From Sphingomonas ginsenosidimutans (GTDB lineage Bacteria; Pseudomonadota; Alphaproteobacteria; Sphingomonadales; Sphingomonadaceae), in contig NZ_NWVD01000008.1 of NCBI RefSeq assembly GCF_002374835.1, positions 62,001 to 126,000 on the forward strand: a DNA stretch of 64,000 nt, given 5' to 3'. The notes under the pieces are model-generated. The model was not told where the DNA came from. It saw only the letters and a program-made list of their open reading frames with translations, and made no database searches. This document shows positions 46,795-54,659 of this stretch, in pieces. Both the position numbers and the translations under genes were made by a program. Every line of letters begins with the position of its first letter. Position 1 is the stretch's first letter.

Positions 46795-46820
46795 TTGACA
46801 TCGGGCGCGCGCTGGTCTAG
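46795..46820 (+). promoter_or_regulatory. Candidate rpmE promoter (TTGACA ... GTCTAG)
   Basis: TTGACA (46795-46800) is followed after 14 bases by GTCTAG (46815-46820), compatible with the alphaproteobacterial TTGACG-N10-14-GCTA pattern. The -10-like part lies in the loop of the hairpin that probably terminates the fabZ operon. Confidence 0.5.
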
Positions 46821-46838
46821 GCGCGCGCCTTCTCTTTT
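46804..46838 (+). terminator. Terminator after fabZ, overlapping rpmE promoter
   Basis: A 9-bp GC stem (46804-46812 with 46821-46829) and an 8-base loop are followed by TTCTCTTTT. This would end the long envelope operon 40 bases after fabZ and insulate rpmE. Confidence 0.6.
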
Positions 46839-46876
46839 GGCTGGTCGGAAACCAGCCGCATCAGGAGCGACGCGAC

Positions 46877-47107
46877 GTGAAGAAAGACACCCACCCCGAC
46901 TATCACATGATCAAGGTGCAGATGACCGACGGCACCGTGTACGAAACCCGCTCCACCTGGGGCAAGGAAGGCGACACGATGACGCTGGAAATCGACCCCC
47001 TGGCGCACCCGGCATGGACCGGCGGCCGCGGCCAGGTGCTGGATTCGGGCGGCCAGGTCGCGCGCTTCAACAAGCGGTTCGGTGGCGGTCTCACGCTGCG
47101 CAAGTAA
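46877..47107 (+). CDS. rpmE: 50S ribosomal protein L31
   Basis: 76 aa. [19 protein letters not shown] start and the C-terminal [13 protein letters not shown] are diagnostic. It lacks the CxxC zinc motif, so it is the zinc-independent C-minus form. AGGAGCGACG precedes the start. It has its own candidate promoter. Confidence 0.96.
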   Translation: MKKDTHPDYHMIKVQMTDGTVYETRSTWGKEGDTMTLEIDPLAHPAWTGGRGQVLDSGGQVARFNKRFGGGLTLRK

Positions 47108-47121
47108 GCGCCGCGGTAACG

Positions 47122-47136
47122 TTAACCGTGAATTAG
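47122..47136 (+). promoter_or_regulatory. CtrA-box-like site (TTAA-N7-TTAG)
   Basis: TTAACCGTGAATTAG is one base from the CtrA consensus TTAA-N7-TTAA and keeps the TTAACC half-site. It lies 25 bases before the PilZ start codon. PilZ and motility genes are common CtrA targets in alphaproteobacteria. Confidence 0.4.
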
Positions 47137-47160
47137 GCATGGCGGCGTAGGGTCGCCGCC

Positions 47161-47481
47161 ATGTTCGTTGCAGAATTCGCCCTTGCCGAGCGCACCACCA
47201 ACCGCCGCCGCAGCCCGCGCGCGCCGGTCTCCCTCGACGTGCAACTGGGGGAAGGGTGCATGCAGCGCACCTTGTGCCGCGTCGTGGACATCTCGCTCCA
47301 CGGCTGCCGGCTCCATGCCTATAGCAGCATGGCCCCGAACTCGACGATCCTGCTCAACGTCCCCGGCCTGGGCGCGATGGGCGCGGATATCGTCTGGTCC
47401 GACGATCTGGTCGCGGGCTGCCAGTTCCACGTCCCGCTGACGCAACAGACGTTCGACCGCTTCATCGCCGATCACGGCTAG
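47161..47481 (+). CDS. PilZ domain protein
   Basis: 106 aa, a single PilZ domain. The c-di-GMP ligands are present as RRRSPRAPV (RxxxR) and VDISLHGCRL (D/NxSxxG). It would be a one-domain c-di-GMP effector acting on motility or polysaccharide. No Shine-Dalgarno is free: a 7-bp hairpin (GGCGGCG/CGCCGCC, 47141-47160) directly abuts the ATG. Confidence 0.88.
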   Translation: MFVAEFALAERTTNRRRSPRAPVSLDVQLGEGCMQRTLCRVVDISLHGCRLHAYSSMAPNSTILLNVPGLGAMGADIVWSDDLVAGCQFHVPLTQQTFDRFIADHG

Positions 47482-47822
47482 GCCGGGTCATCACCCCTTC
47501 GCGCTGAGGACAGGCGCCGACGTCGCTCGACGGCTCGTCAGGGTGAATGTCGATCCGGTCCAGGGTGGCCGCCGGGGGCTCGTTACCGCGAAGCCGCGAA
47601 GATCATGGCCGTGCACAACGCGCCAAGCGCCCCATCACCGGCCTGAATTTCCCCGCCGCCGTCACGGCAGGCGCGGCACCTCCGCGCGACCCCGAAAGCC
47701 GTTCGTCGTCTTGCGACTCCGCGCGCGACAATAGGGGTGCCACGCCCGCCATGGCGCGACACCCCTTTGTCAGGTCTTCGGCCGACAGCTTTCCCCGTTA
47801 CGGGAGCCGTGGGCCTGTATGC
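47482..47822. other. Intergenic region, 341 bases, no gene seen
   Basis: Lies between convergent PilZ and the Pro/Gly-rich gene. The only clear structure is an imperfect hairpin with AGGGGTG (47733-47739) and CACCCCT (47760-47766) arms and an inner CGCC/GGCG helix, a possible two-way transcript end. Short open frames here have no ribosome site or recognisable protein. Confidence 0.6.
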
Positions 47823-48446
47823 CTAGCGCCGCGAGGCGGTGCCGGCGGGCGGGGCCGGGGGCGCTGCTCCCGCGGCCGGCGGCGGGGGCGGTGCGCCTGC
47901 GCCGGGCGGCGGGGGCGGTGCGCCTGCGCCGGGCGGCGGGGGCGGGGGCGGGGGCGCGCCGGGGCCACCCGGCGGGGGCGGCGGCGGCGCACCTGCACCC
48001 GGCGGCGGCGGGGGCGCGCCCGGTCCGCCATGCGGCGGCGGTGGCGGGGGAGCGCCGACCGCGTCGACGCGCCCCTGCGGATCGACCAGGTAGGAGGCGC
48101 GCAGCCGCCCGTCGTCATAGCGACCCTGCACCGTCATCACGCTGCCGACCCGCACGTCGCTGCCGCCGTGCCGACCGGCGTCGACCAGCGTGCGGCCAGT
48201 GCCGTCCTGCACCACGAACTGGTTGCCATAGGTTTCGGCGACCCGGCCCTTCACCGTCACGATCCCCGATGCCTGCGGCAATCGGGCGATCGCGGTCGGT
48301 ACGGTCGGCGCCATCTCCACGCCGGGGCGGGTCAGCTGCACCGCGCCGGCACCGCCCGCGGCCCCGATCGCCAGCAAGGCCGCGGCGGACAGCGCCATGC
48401 GGGTGCGCGGCGGCACACGGCCGGCCAGCTTCTTTGCATCAGTCAT
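47823..48446 (-). CDS. Secreted or anchored OB-like protein with Pro/Gly repeat tail
   Basis: 207 aa. An N-terminal hydrophobic segment (about 16-36, MALSAAALLAIGAAGGAGAV) serves as signal or anchor; a beta-rich domain (about 60-125; VTVKGRVAETYGNQFVVQDGTGR) has the look of a bacterial OB-fold; the last 75 residues are APPPPPGAG-type repeats encoded by GC-rich units, two of which are identical 27-mers. It is divergent from a two-component system and is a likely target. Function is unknown. Confidence 0.75.
   Translation of the reverse strand: MTDAKKLAGRVPPRTRMALSAAALLAIGAAGGAGAVQLTRPGVEMAPTVPTAIARLPQASGIVTVKGRVAETYGNQFVVQDGTGRTLVDAGRHGGSDVRVGSVMTVQGRYDDGRLRASYLVDPQGRVDAVGAPPPPPPHGGPGAPPPPPGAGAPPPPPPGGPGAPPPPPPPPGAGAPPPPPGAGAPPPPPAAGAAPPAPPAGTASRR
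47881..47934 (-). repeat. Two identical 27-bp repeats in the Pro/Gly-rich tail
   Basis: 47881-47907 and 47908-47934 are the same 27 bases in tandem; less exact copies follow to about 48050. The period is 9 codons, so gain or loss keeps the frame. Confidence 0.85.
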
Positions 48447-48554
48447 TCGTCGTCTCCTTCACGTCGGACGAGTCACCGGATAGGCCGGCGGGGCCGACGC
48501 GCGCTGAACCCGGCGGTTCAGTTTCGGTTTAGGCAGTGGAGCTAGGCGACGGCG

Positions 48555-49223
48555 ATGCGTATCCTGCTGGTGGAAGACGACCCGGATCTGGCCGACGCGA
48601 TCGCGCGGGCGCTGCGTGCCGAACATTGCGCGGTGGACATCGCCGCCGACGGCATCGACGCGCAGCATCTGGGCGAAACCGAAATCTATGACGCGGCGGT
48701 GCTCGACCTCGGCCTGCCGGGGCTGGACGGGGCGGGCGTGCTGACCGCGTGGCGCGCGGCGGGGCGCGCGCTTCCGGTGCTGGTGCTGACCGCGCGCGAG
48801 GCATGGGCGGACAAGGTGACCGCGTTCAAGGCGGGGGCGGACGATTACCTGACCAAGCCGTTCCGCGTCGAGGAACTGATGATCCGCCTGCGCGCGCTGG
48901 TGCGCCGTGCGGCGGGCCATGCGCAGCCACGGATCGTGTGCGGGGCGCTCGCCTTCGACAGCCAGACCGGGCAGTTCGAGCTCGACGGCCTGCCGCTGAA
49001 GCTGACCGCGTTCGAATGGCGCGTGCTGTCGCAGCTGATCCTGCGCCGCGACGTGGTGATCGAACGGCTGGAGCTGCTGGAGCGCGTGTACGAAGGTGAT
49101 GCGGACGTCGATTCGAACAGTCTTGAGGTCATTATCGGCCGGCTGCGGCGCAAGATCGGCGCGACGATGATCGACACCGTGCGCGGGCGCGGATACCGTC
49201 TGATATGCCCCGCCGCCGCCTGA
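48555..49223 (+). CDS. OmpR-family response regulator
   Basis: 222 aa. Receiver with acidic pocket in VEDDPD and phospho-acceptor Asp51 in AVLDLGLPGLDG, Lys in DDYLTKPFR, then a winged-helix DNA-binding domain (LTAFEWRVLSQLI ... DTVRGRGYRL). The sequence is closest in style to PhoP/QseB regulators. Its TGA overlaps the kinase ATG (TGATG). The divergent Pro/Gly-rich gene shares the 108-base promoter region. Confidence 0.95.
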   Translation: MRILLVEDDPDLADAIARALRAEHCAVDIAADGIDAQHLGETEIYDAAVLDLGLPGLDGAGVLTAWRAAGRALPVLVLTAREAWADKVTAFKAGADDYLTKPFRVEELMIRLRALVRRAAGHAQPRIVCGALAFDSQTGQFELDGLPLKLTAFEWRVLSQLILRRDVVIERLELLERVYEGDADVDSNSLEVIIGRLRRKIGATMIDTVRGRGYRLICPAAA

Positions 49224-50560
49224 TGCACCGGCTGATCCCCGGGTCGCTGCGCGCGCGGATGCTGGCGCTGTCGGCCGGCGCGACACTGCTGGCGCTGGCG
49301 TGCGCGGCCTGGGTGATGGCGGACACGCTGGAACGGTTCGTGACGCGCGGGGTGGACCAGCGGCTCGATGCGCAGCTGGCGGTGCTGGCGAGCGCGGTGG
49401 GCGACGACGGCGCGGTGGATAGCGCTCGGCTAGGCGAGCGCCTGGCGGTGCTGGAGGACGGGCCGGGGTGGCGCTGGCGGATCGACGGCCCGCGCGGGCG
49501 CGTCGGATCGGCGGACTTCCCGCGACTGGAGCCGATCCATCCGCCCGGTCCCCCACCGCCGCCCGATGCGCCCCCGCCGCCGGGTGCGGGGCGTGGGCCG
49601 AGGCCGCAACAGGGCGTCGATGCCGACGGGCCAATCCACGCCCGGCAGGCGACGATCGCGACCGCTGCGGGCACGGTGACGCTGACCGCCGCCGCGCCTG
49701 CACGGGTGATCGCCCAGCCGATCCGCGCTGCGCTGTTCCCGCTGCTGTCGGTGATCGCGGCGCTGGCGGCAATCTTCGCCGTCGCCGCGTTCGTCCAGTG
49801 GCGCTGGGTACTCCGCCCGGTGCTGGCGCTGCGCGATCAGGTCGCGGCGATCCGCCACGGCGTGCGCGAACAGGTGGACGAGGACCAGCCCGACGAACTG
49901 CGCCCGCTGGCGGCGGAACTCAACGCGCTGGCGGCGGAGGGCGCGGCGGCGCTTGCGGCGGCGCGCGGATCGGCGGCGAACCTCGCCCATGCGCTCAAGA
50001 CGCCGGTTGCCACGCTGGCGCTCACCCTGCCGCCGGATGGCGCTGCGGCGGCGCAGCTGGCGCGGATCGAGGGGGTAATCCGCCACCACCTGGCGCGCGC
50101 GCGCACCGCCGCGATCGCCCGCCGCGCGCGGACCGACCTGTCCGTCACCGTCGCGGACGTGGCGGGCGCGATCGGGGCGCTCCACCGCCATGCGGCGATC
50201 GCGGTCGACGTGCCCGCCGGCCTGATCGTCGCGGTCGATGCGCATGATCTGGCGGAGATCGTCGGCAACGTCATGGACAATGCCGCGCGCCATGCGGCCG
50301 GCCGGGTGGCGATGTCCGCGGCGGCGCGGGACGACGCGGTGCTGCTGACGATCGCCGACGACGGGCCGGGGATCGCGGCGGAGTTGCGCGAACAGGCGAT
50401 GGCACCCGGCATCCGGCTGGACGAGGGGCCGTCCGGCGACGGCTTCGGCCTGGCGATCGTGCGCGAGCTGTTGACGCTGTGCGGCGGCCGGATGGCGCTG
50501 GGCGAGGCGCCCGGCGGCGGGCTGAGCGTAGCGATCGCCCTGCCGCACGCCGCCGGTTAG
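49223..50560 (+). CDS. Sensor histidine kinase (PhoQ/QseC-like)
   Basis: 445 aa from the ATG overlapping the regulator stop; an ATG 18 bases earlier is possible. Two membrane helices (about 12-33 and 165-190) flank a periplasmic sensor region with an unusual Pro-rich insertion (about residues 108-128, PPPPPDAPPPPGAG). HAMP-like linker, H-box NLAHALKTPVATL, N-box VMDNAARHA, and GDGFGLAIV G-box follow. It phosphorylates the regulator before it. Stimulus unknown; the Pro-rich loop resembles the tail of the divergently encoded secreted protein. Confidence 0.93.
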   Translation: MHRLIPGSLRARMLALSAGATLLALACAAWVMADTLERFVTRGVDQRLDAQLAVLASAVGDDGAVDSARLGERLAVLEDGPGWRWRIDGPRGRVGSADFPRLEPIHPPGPPPPPDAPPPPGAGRGPRPQQGVDADGPIHARQATIATAAGTVTLTAAAPARVIAQPIRAALFPLLSVIAALAAIFAVAAFVQWRWVLRPVLALRDQVAAIRHGVREQVDEDQPDELRPLAAELNALAAEGAAALAAARGSAANLAHALKTPVATLALTLPPDGAAAAQLARIEGVIRHHLARARTAAIARRARTDLSVTVADVAGAIGALHRHAAIAVDVPAGLIVAVDAHDLAEIVGNVMDNAARHAAGRVAMSAAARDDAVLLTIADDGPGIAAELREQAMAPGIRLDEGPSGDGFGLAIVRELLTLCGGRMALGEAPGGGLSVAIALPHAAG

Positions 50561-50582
50561 AGCGGTCGCAAACCGCTCCAGG

Positions 50583-51500
50583 TCAGTCGACCATCGCCTT
50601 CATCTGTTGCAGGAACCGGGCGGCGCCCTTGCCCTCGGGCGTCTCGGCCTTCGCTCGGGTCGTCAGCGCGGCGAAGGCGGCGACGCCGTGGCGCGGGCTG
50701 GCGAACAGCGCGGCGGCATTGTCCGCGACGGTCGGGTCGCCATCGGTCAGCGTCGCGACGCACGCCAGATAGCCCACGACATTGTCGATCGCCGCGCCGT
50801 CCAGCGTGACGTGGTCGACCCCCTTCGGATCGGCGAGCGATGTGGGATAGCGGCGATAGAAGGCATCGCCCAGCGCGCCGCCGACCAGCCCGGCGGCCTT
50901 CACCTCGGCGCAATCGGGCAGCGGCAGGCCGGCGTTGGTGGTCGCAGGTTCGGGCATCGGGGTCGGCTCCGCTGCGGGTTGATAGGTGTTGAGCAGCGCG
51001 TCGTACCGCGCGGCGCAATCCGTGACGCGATAAGCGGCGCAGGCGGCGGCGCGGCTGGCGGACCAGGCGGCGCGCGCGGCGTCGCCCAGCCGTGTCGGAT
51101 CGCCGCGCCCCGCCGGTGGCGTGCCGCCCGCCAGCCATGCGGCGCGTTGCTGCGACAGGCGCACCGCGGCATCGGCGACCGCGACCTGCGCCGCCGCCCC
51201 CTGACCGAAGGTGCCGCGCGCGATCGCGTCGTCACCCAGCGCGCGCAGCGCGGCGGCGTGGCGGGTCGCTGCCTCCGGATGATCGGGCAGCGCATGGGCG
51301 ATCCGCGCCAGCTCGGTGTCGGCGCAGGCCTGGATCGCGGCGGCATCGCCATCGGCGCGGGTGCGACACGCCGCGAACGCGCCGTCCTGCGTCGTCGTCG
51401 ACGCCGAGGGGCGGGGCGACGGGTCGGGCGACGGGGCGGGAGCCGCGCCGCAGGCAGCAAGCGCCAGCAGGGCGGCGGGGGCGACGGGCTTCCATGACAT
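50583..51500 (-). CDS. Hypothetical lipoprotein
   Basis: 305 aa. The signal peptide ends in a lipobox LAAC at about residue 17, so it is probably lipidated. A Ser/Pro-rich linker follows, then a helical region with conserved-looking Cys (FAACRTRADGD, AIQACADTE, AAACAAYRVTDC) that recalls the LprI/DUF1311 lysozyme-inhibitor pattern, but only loosely. The C-terminal 100 residues are unassigned. The ATG at 51500 is preferred because it positions the lipobox correctly. Confidence 0.75.
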   Translation of the reverse strand: MSWKPVAPAALLALAACGAAPAPSPDPSPRPSASTTTQDGAFAACRTRADGDAAAIQACADTELARIAHALPDHPEAATRHAAALRALGDDAIARGTFGQGAAAQVAVADAAVRLSQQRAAWLAGGTPPAGRGDPTRLGDAARAAWSASRAAACAAYRVTDCAARYDALLNTYQPAAEPTPMPEPATTNAGLPLPDCAEVKAAGLVGGALGDAFYRRYPTSLADPKGVDHVTLDGAAIDNVVGYLACVATLTDGDPTVADNAAALFASPRHGVAAFAALTTRAKAETPEGKGAARFLQQMKAMVD

Positions 51501-51543
51501 GGCCGATGCCCCTAGCGCAGCCGGCGCCGCGTCCAAAGCCCGC

Positions 51544-53241
51544 TCACCGCAGCAGCGACCGCATCGCCGGCACCGCGACGCCGGTGCTGTCGTTCATGAA
51601 CCGAGTCACGTCGATGCGCCGGTCGATATAGTCGGACAGCCAGTTGCGATACGCCAGCGGTTCGCTGCCGCCTGCCGCATCCAGATACCGCTGGCGGCTG
51701 GCGGCGGGGACGTTCGCCTCGAACGTGGCATCGCGCAGGTAGCGCATGTCGCCCGACAGGAATCCGCGCGCCCCGCCCAACCCCTCGTGATGCGCGACAT
51801 AGGCATATTTGGCGAGCGCCGCCGGATCGGCATCCGCCGGGATCGCGCCGCTGCGCGTCAGCGACGACAGGTTCTGCCGCGCATAATCGGCACCGGCCAG
51901 GATCGACAGCCGCGCATCGGTGCGCAGCGCCAGCAGCCCCGGTTCGTCGACGACGCGGTTGTTCGCATCCACCATCCCCGCCGCCTTCGCCTCGGCATTC
52001 AGGATACCGCCGGCGCGGGTCGCCTCGCCGATCCACGTGCCCTTCAGGAATTGCGTCATGCCGACCGCGCTCGACGTGCCCGCCGCGGCATCGTCGCGCC
52101 ACACGCCATCGGCATCCTTCAGCGTTTCGGCATCGATGATCGCCGCGACCGTCTGCGGCGTCATGCCGGTGCGCGTCGCGGCCTCGACGATCGCGTCGCG
52201 ATAGCGATCGTTGGCGCCCAGTTTGAGGTTGGCGGGGGCATAGGCGCCGTCGGCGGCGGCCGCGCTCGCCCCCGCCGCGCTGGACGCCGCCGCATCCGGC
52301 TTCACATAGACGCCGGTCAGCACGCGCCCACGCCCCTCCAGCCCGTTCGCCGCGCTGCCGGTGCGCGCGTTGGCGGAGGCATAGTCGCTGGCGAAGCCGG
52401 TGCCGGTGCGGATCTCGATATGGCCGTATCTGGCATTCCTATCCACCGCGCCCGGTGCGGCGCCATAGACCAGCACCGCCCCCTTGGGCGCGTCATACGG
52501 CGATCGGATCGTATTGCCGGGCTGGTTCGTCAGGTTGACGAAGCCGCGTTGTTCCAGCGTCGGGCCGGCATCCTTCGCAGCGACGCCTGGCATGTAATCG
52601 GGGACCGCGCCCGACTGCTGCAGCGCGGTCTTCACCCAGGCGTAGCATTTGCCGATCGACTGGTGCCCCGCTGCGCGCGCCGCCGCGATATCCGCTGCGC
52701 GCAGCGATGCGGCACCGGGCGTCAGCGTTGCGCCCGCCGCCGCCGCCGGCCTGGCCGGAGCGGCGGTAACCGGCGCTGTGACCGGTCGCGCACCCGGGGC
52801 GGGGCTGCCCGCGATCGACAGCCGCTGGCCGGGGTGGATCAGGTCGGGATTGGCGATATGGTTGCGCTGTGCCAGCGATGCGGCGCTGACGCCGGCGTCC
52901 CTGGCGATGCCCGACAGCGTCTCGCCGCTGCGCACCACATGGACGCGCGGCGCATCGGGCAGCTCGATCCGCTGGCCGACGCGGAGCCGGTCGGGGTCGG
53001 GCAGGCCGTTGATCCGCGCCAGCGTCTGCCAGTCGGTGCCCGCCGCCCGCGCGACCTGCGACAGCGTCTCGCCGGCCTTGACCACATGGACGCCGGTATC
53101 GCCGCGGAACTGCGACAGCGCGCGGCCGCCGGCCATCAACCGGTCCAGCGGCCCCGGGGCGGTGCCCGGCGTGCTCCCCGCGCTATCCAGCGACGACCGC
53201 GCCGTACCGGCGACACTCACCCGCGATTCCACGCCGACCAT
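51544..53241 (-). CDS. Multi-domain peptidoglycan hydrolase: two LysM, Cys/His peptidase-like, transglycosylase-like
   Basis: 565 aa. Two LysM motifs (VHVVKAGETLSQVARAAG near 51-95 and VHVVRSGETLSGIARDAG near 99-143) bind glycan. A middle domain has IGKCYAWVKTAL (candidate catalytic Cys) and GHIEIRTGTGF (candidate His), the order seen in NlpC/P60- or CHAP-like enzymes. The C-terminal part (about 355-545) has IIDAETLK with a candidate catalytic Glu and SSAVGMTQFLKGTW, as in SLT/lysozyme-like folds. No standard signal peptide is obvious, so export route is unclear. There are no phage genes nearby. Confidence 0.8.
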   Translation of the reverse strand: MVGVESRVSVAGTARSSLDSAGSTPGTAPGPLDRLMAGGRALSQFRGDTGVHVVKAGETLSQVARAAGTDWQTLARINGLPDPDRLRVGQRIELPDAPRVHVVRSGETLSGIARDAGVSAASLAQRNHIANPDLIHPGQRLSIAGSPAPGARPVTAPVTAAPARPAAAAGATLTPGAASLRAADIAAARAAGHQSIGKCYAWVKTALQQSGAVPDYMPGVAAKDAGPTLEQRGFVNLTNQPGNTIRSPYDAPKGAVLVYGAAPGAVDRNARYGHIEIRTGTGFASDYASANARTGSAANGLEGRGRVLTGVYVKPDAAASSAAGASAAAADGAYAPANLKLGANDRYRDAIVEAATRTGMTPQTVAAIIDAETLKDADGVWRDDAAAGTSSAVGMTQFLKGTWIGEATRAGGILNAEAKAAGMVDANNRVVDEPGLLALRTDARLSILAGADYARQNLSSLTRSGAIPADADPAALAKYAYVAHHEGLGGARGFLSGDMRYLRDATFEANVPAASRQRYLDAAGGSEPLAYRNWLSDYIDRRIDVTRFMNDSTGVAVPAMRSLLR

Positions 53242-53383
53242 CGATCCACTCCACCGTGATGCCGCGTCACACTACGGCGGATAGGCCCGTCGCGTCTGTA
53301 AGCGGATCGATTAGGCGCACGATGCCACCGTCACGGTAGCGGTCGCGCCACGCTGTTGGTACGCAAGGGGTCGCGTCCATGGA

Positions 53384-53408
53384 GTCGCGGCGGTGTCACA
53401 ACCGCCGC
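53384..53408 (+). other. Hairpin in SWIB gene leader
   Basis: GCGGCGGT (53387-53394) and ACCGCCGC (53401-53408) form an 8-bp stem with a 6-base loop, 38 bases before the SWIB start. No T-run follows. It may be the 5' end structure of the message. Confidence 0.4.
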
Positions 53409-53445
53409 TGCTCGATCGGAACGGGGTAACGATTGGAGAGCAGCG

Positions 53446-53775
53446 ATGGCGAAGTCACCGGAAAAGAAGGCCAAAAGCGACACCAAGACCACGGCCAAGA
53501 AGGCGAAGCCCGCCGGCGGCGCACGTGGCGGCATCACCGCGCCGGTCACCCCGTCCGCGGACCTGGCGGAGATCGTCGGCAAGAAGGACCTGCCGCGCAG
53601 CGAAGTCGTCAGCAAGGTGTGGGAATACATCAAGAAGCACGATTTGCAGGACGCCAAGGACCGGCGCCAGATCAACGGCGATGCCAAGCTGGAGAAGATC
53701 TTCGGCAAGAAGTCCGTCTCGATGTTCGAGATGAACAAACACCTCAGCGCGCATCTGACCGCGCCGAAGGCATAA
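53446..53775 (+). CDS. SWIB/MDM2 domain protein with Lys/Ala-rich N-terminus
   Basis: 109 aa from the ATG after GGAGAG. The first 35 residues are Lys/Ala/Thr-rich (AKKAKPAGG), like histone H1 tails; the rest is a SWIB domain (LAEIVGKKDLPRSEVVSKVWEYIKKHDL, then DAKLEKIFGKKSVSMFEMNKHL). SWIB proteins occur in chlamydiae, plants and some alphaproteobacteria and are thought to act on DNA topology or chromatin. A nucleoid role here is inference. Confidence 0.9.
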   Translation: MAKSPEKKAKSDTKTTAKKAKPAGGARGGITAPVTPSADLAEIVGKKDLPRSEVVSKVWEYIKKHDLQDAKDRRQINGDAKLEKIFGKKSVSMFEMNKHLSAHLTAPKA

Positions 53776-53893
53776 CGCGGGGACGCCGTCGGCGGGCGGG
53801 CATACCGCCCGCGGACCGTTCCTGTCCCTTGATCGCACGGTTGAAACACCCGCGTTTTTGTGAAACGGGCGTGGCGAAACAGGCGGGGAGGGG

Positions 53894-54652
53894 ATGATGG
53901 CGTTCGATCTGACGGGACGCGTGGCGCTGGTGACCGGCGCATCGTCCGGGCTGGGCGCGCACTTTGCGGAGCGATTCGTCGCCGCGGGGGCGAAGGTGGT
54001 CGTCGCTGCGCGGCGCCTGGACGCGGTTCAGCGGCTGGCGGAACGGCTGGGCGATCGGGCGCTGGCGGTGGCGATGGACGTGACTGACGATGCCTCGATC
54101 GCGGCGGCGTTCGACGCGGGGCAGGCGCAGTTCGGCACGATCGACACCGTCGTCGCCAACGCCGGGCAAAGCAATGCCGGCCGCTCCACCGACGTCGCCG
54201 CCGCGGCGCTGCGCGCCACGATCGACGTCAACCTGACCGGCGTGCTGCTGACCGCGCGGGAAGGCGCGCGGCGGCTGGTCGCGGCGGGCGTGCGCGACAC
54301 CGGGCGCGGGCGGATCGTGCTGATCGGGTCTATCACCGCGCATCAGACCGGCACCGGCGACAGCGCTTATGCCGCGTCGAAGGCGGCGGTCGCGCATCTG
54401 GGCCGCAACCTGGCGCGCGAATGGGTACGTTCGGGGATCAACGTCAACGTGATCCAGCCCGGCTATATCCGCACCAACATCAACGGCGACTGGTTCGACA
54501 CCGACGGCGGCAAGGCGCATATCGCAGGGTTCCACCGCCGCCGGTTGATGCCGATCGACGGGCTGGACGACCTGCTGCTGTATTTCGCGTCCGACGCCTC
54601 CGCGATGGTCACCGGTTCGGTGATCGACGTGGACGACGGCCAGTCGCTGTAA
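53894..54652 (+). CDS. SDR family NAD(P)-dependent oxidoreductase
   Basis: 252 aa classical short-chain dehydrogenase. Cofactor motif TGASSGLG (about 13-20), structural VVANAGQS, catalytic Ser in IGSITAHQTG and YAASK Tyr/Lys are present. Arg-rich AARRL after the second strand favours NADP. Substrate unknown. Three GAAAC direct repeats occur just upstream (53840-53882). Confidence 0.92.
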   Translation: MMAFDLTGRVALVTGASSGLGAHFAERFVAAGAKVVVAARRLDAVQRLAERLGDRALAVAMDVTDDASIAAAFDAGQAQFGTIDTVVANAGQSNAGRSTDVAAAALRATIDVNLTGVLLTAREGARRLVAAGVRDTGRGRIVLIGSITAHQTGTGDSAYAASKAAVAHLGRNLAREWVRSGINVNVIQPGYIRTNINGDWFDTDGGKAHIAGFHRRRLMPIDGLDDLLLYFASDASAMVTGSVIDVDDGQSL

Positions 54653-54659
54653 CCCGCGG

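Noticed and set aside
47543..47734. 63-codon open frame in the PilZ downstream gap
   Set aside because: No ribosome site, Arg-rich low-complexity product, and it runs through an intergenic hairpin.
47880..48060. GC-rich repeats that could be mistaken for a CRISPR-like or intergenic array
   Set aside because: They are in-frame codons for Pro/Gly repeats; there are no spacers of uniform length and no cas genes.
51544..53241. Phage endolysin or prophage remnant
   Set aside because: LysM and lysozyme-like domains occur in phages, but no holin, tail, portal or integrase gene is near and composition matches the chromosome.
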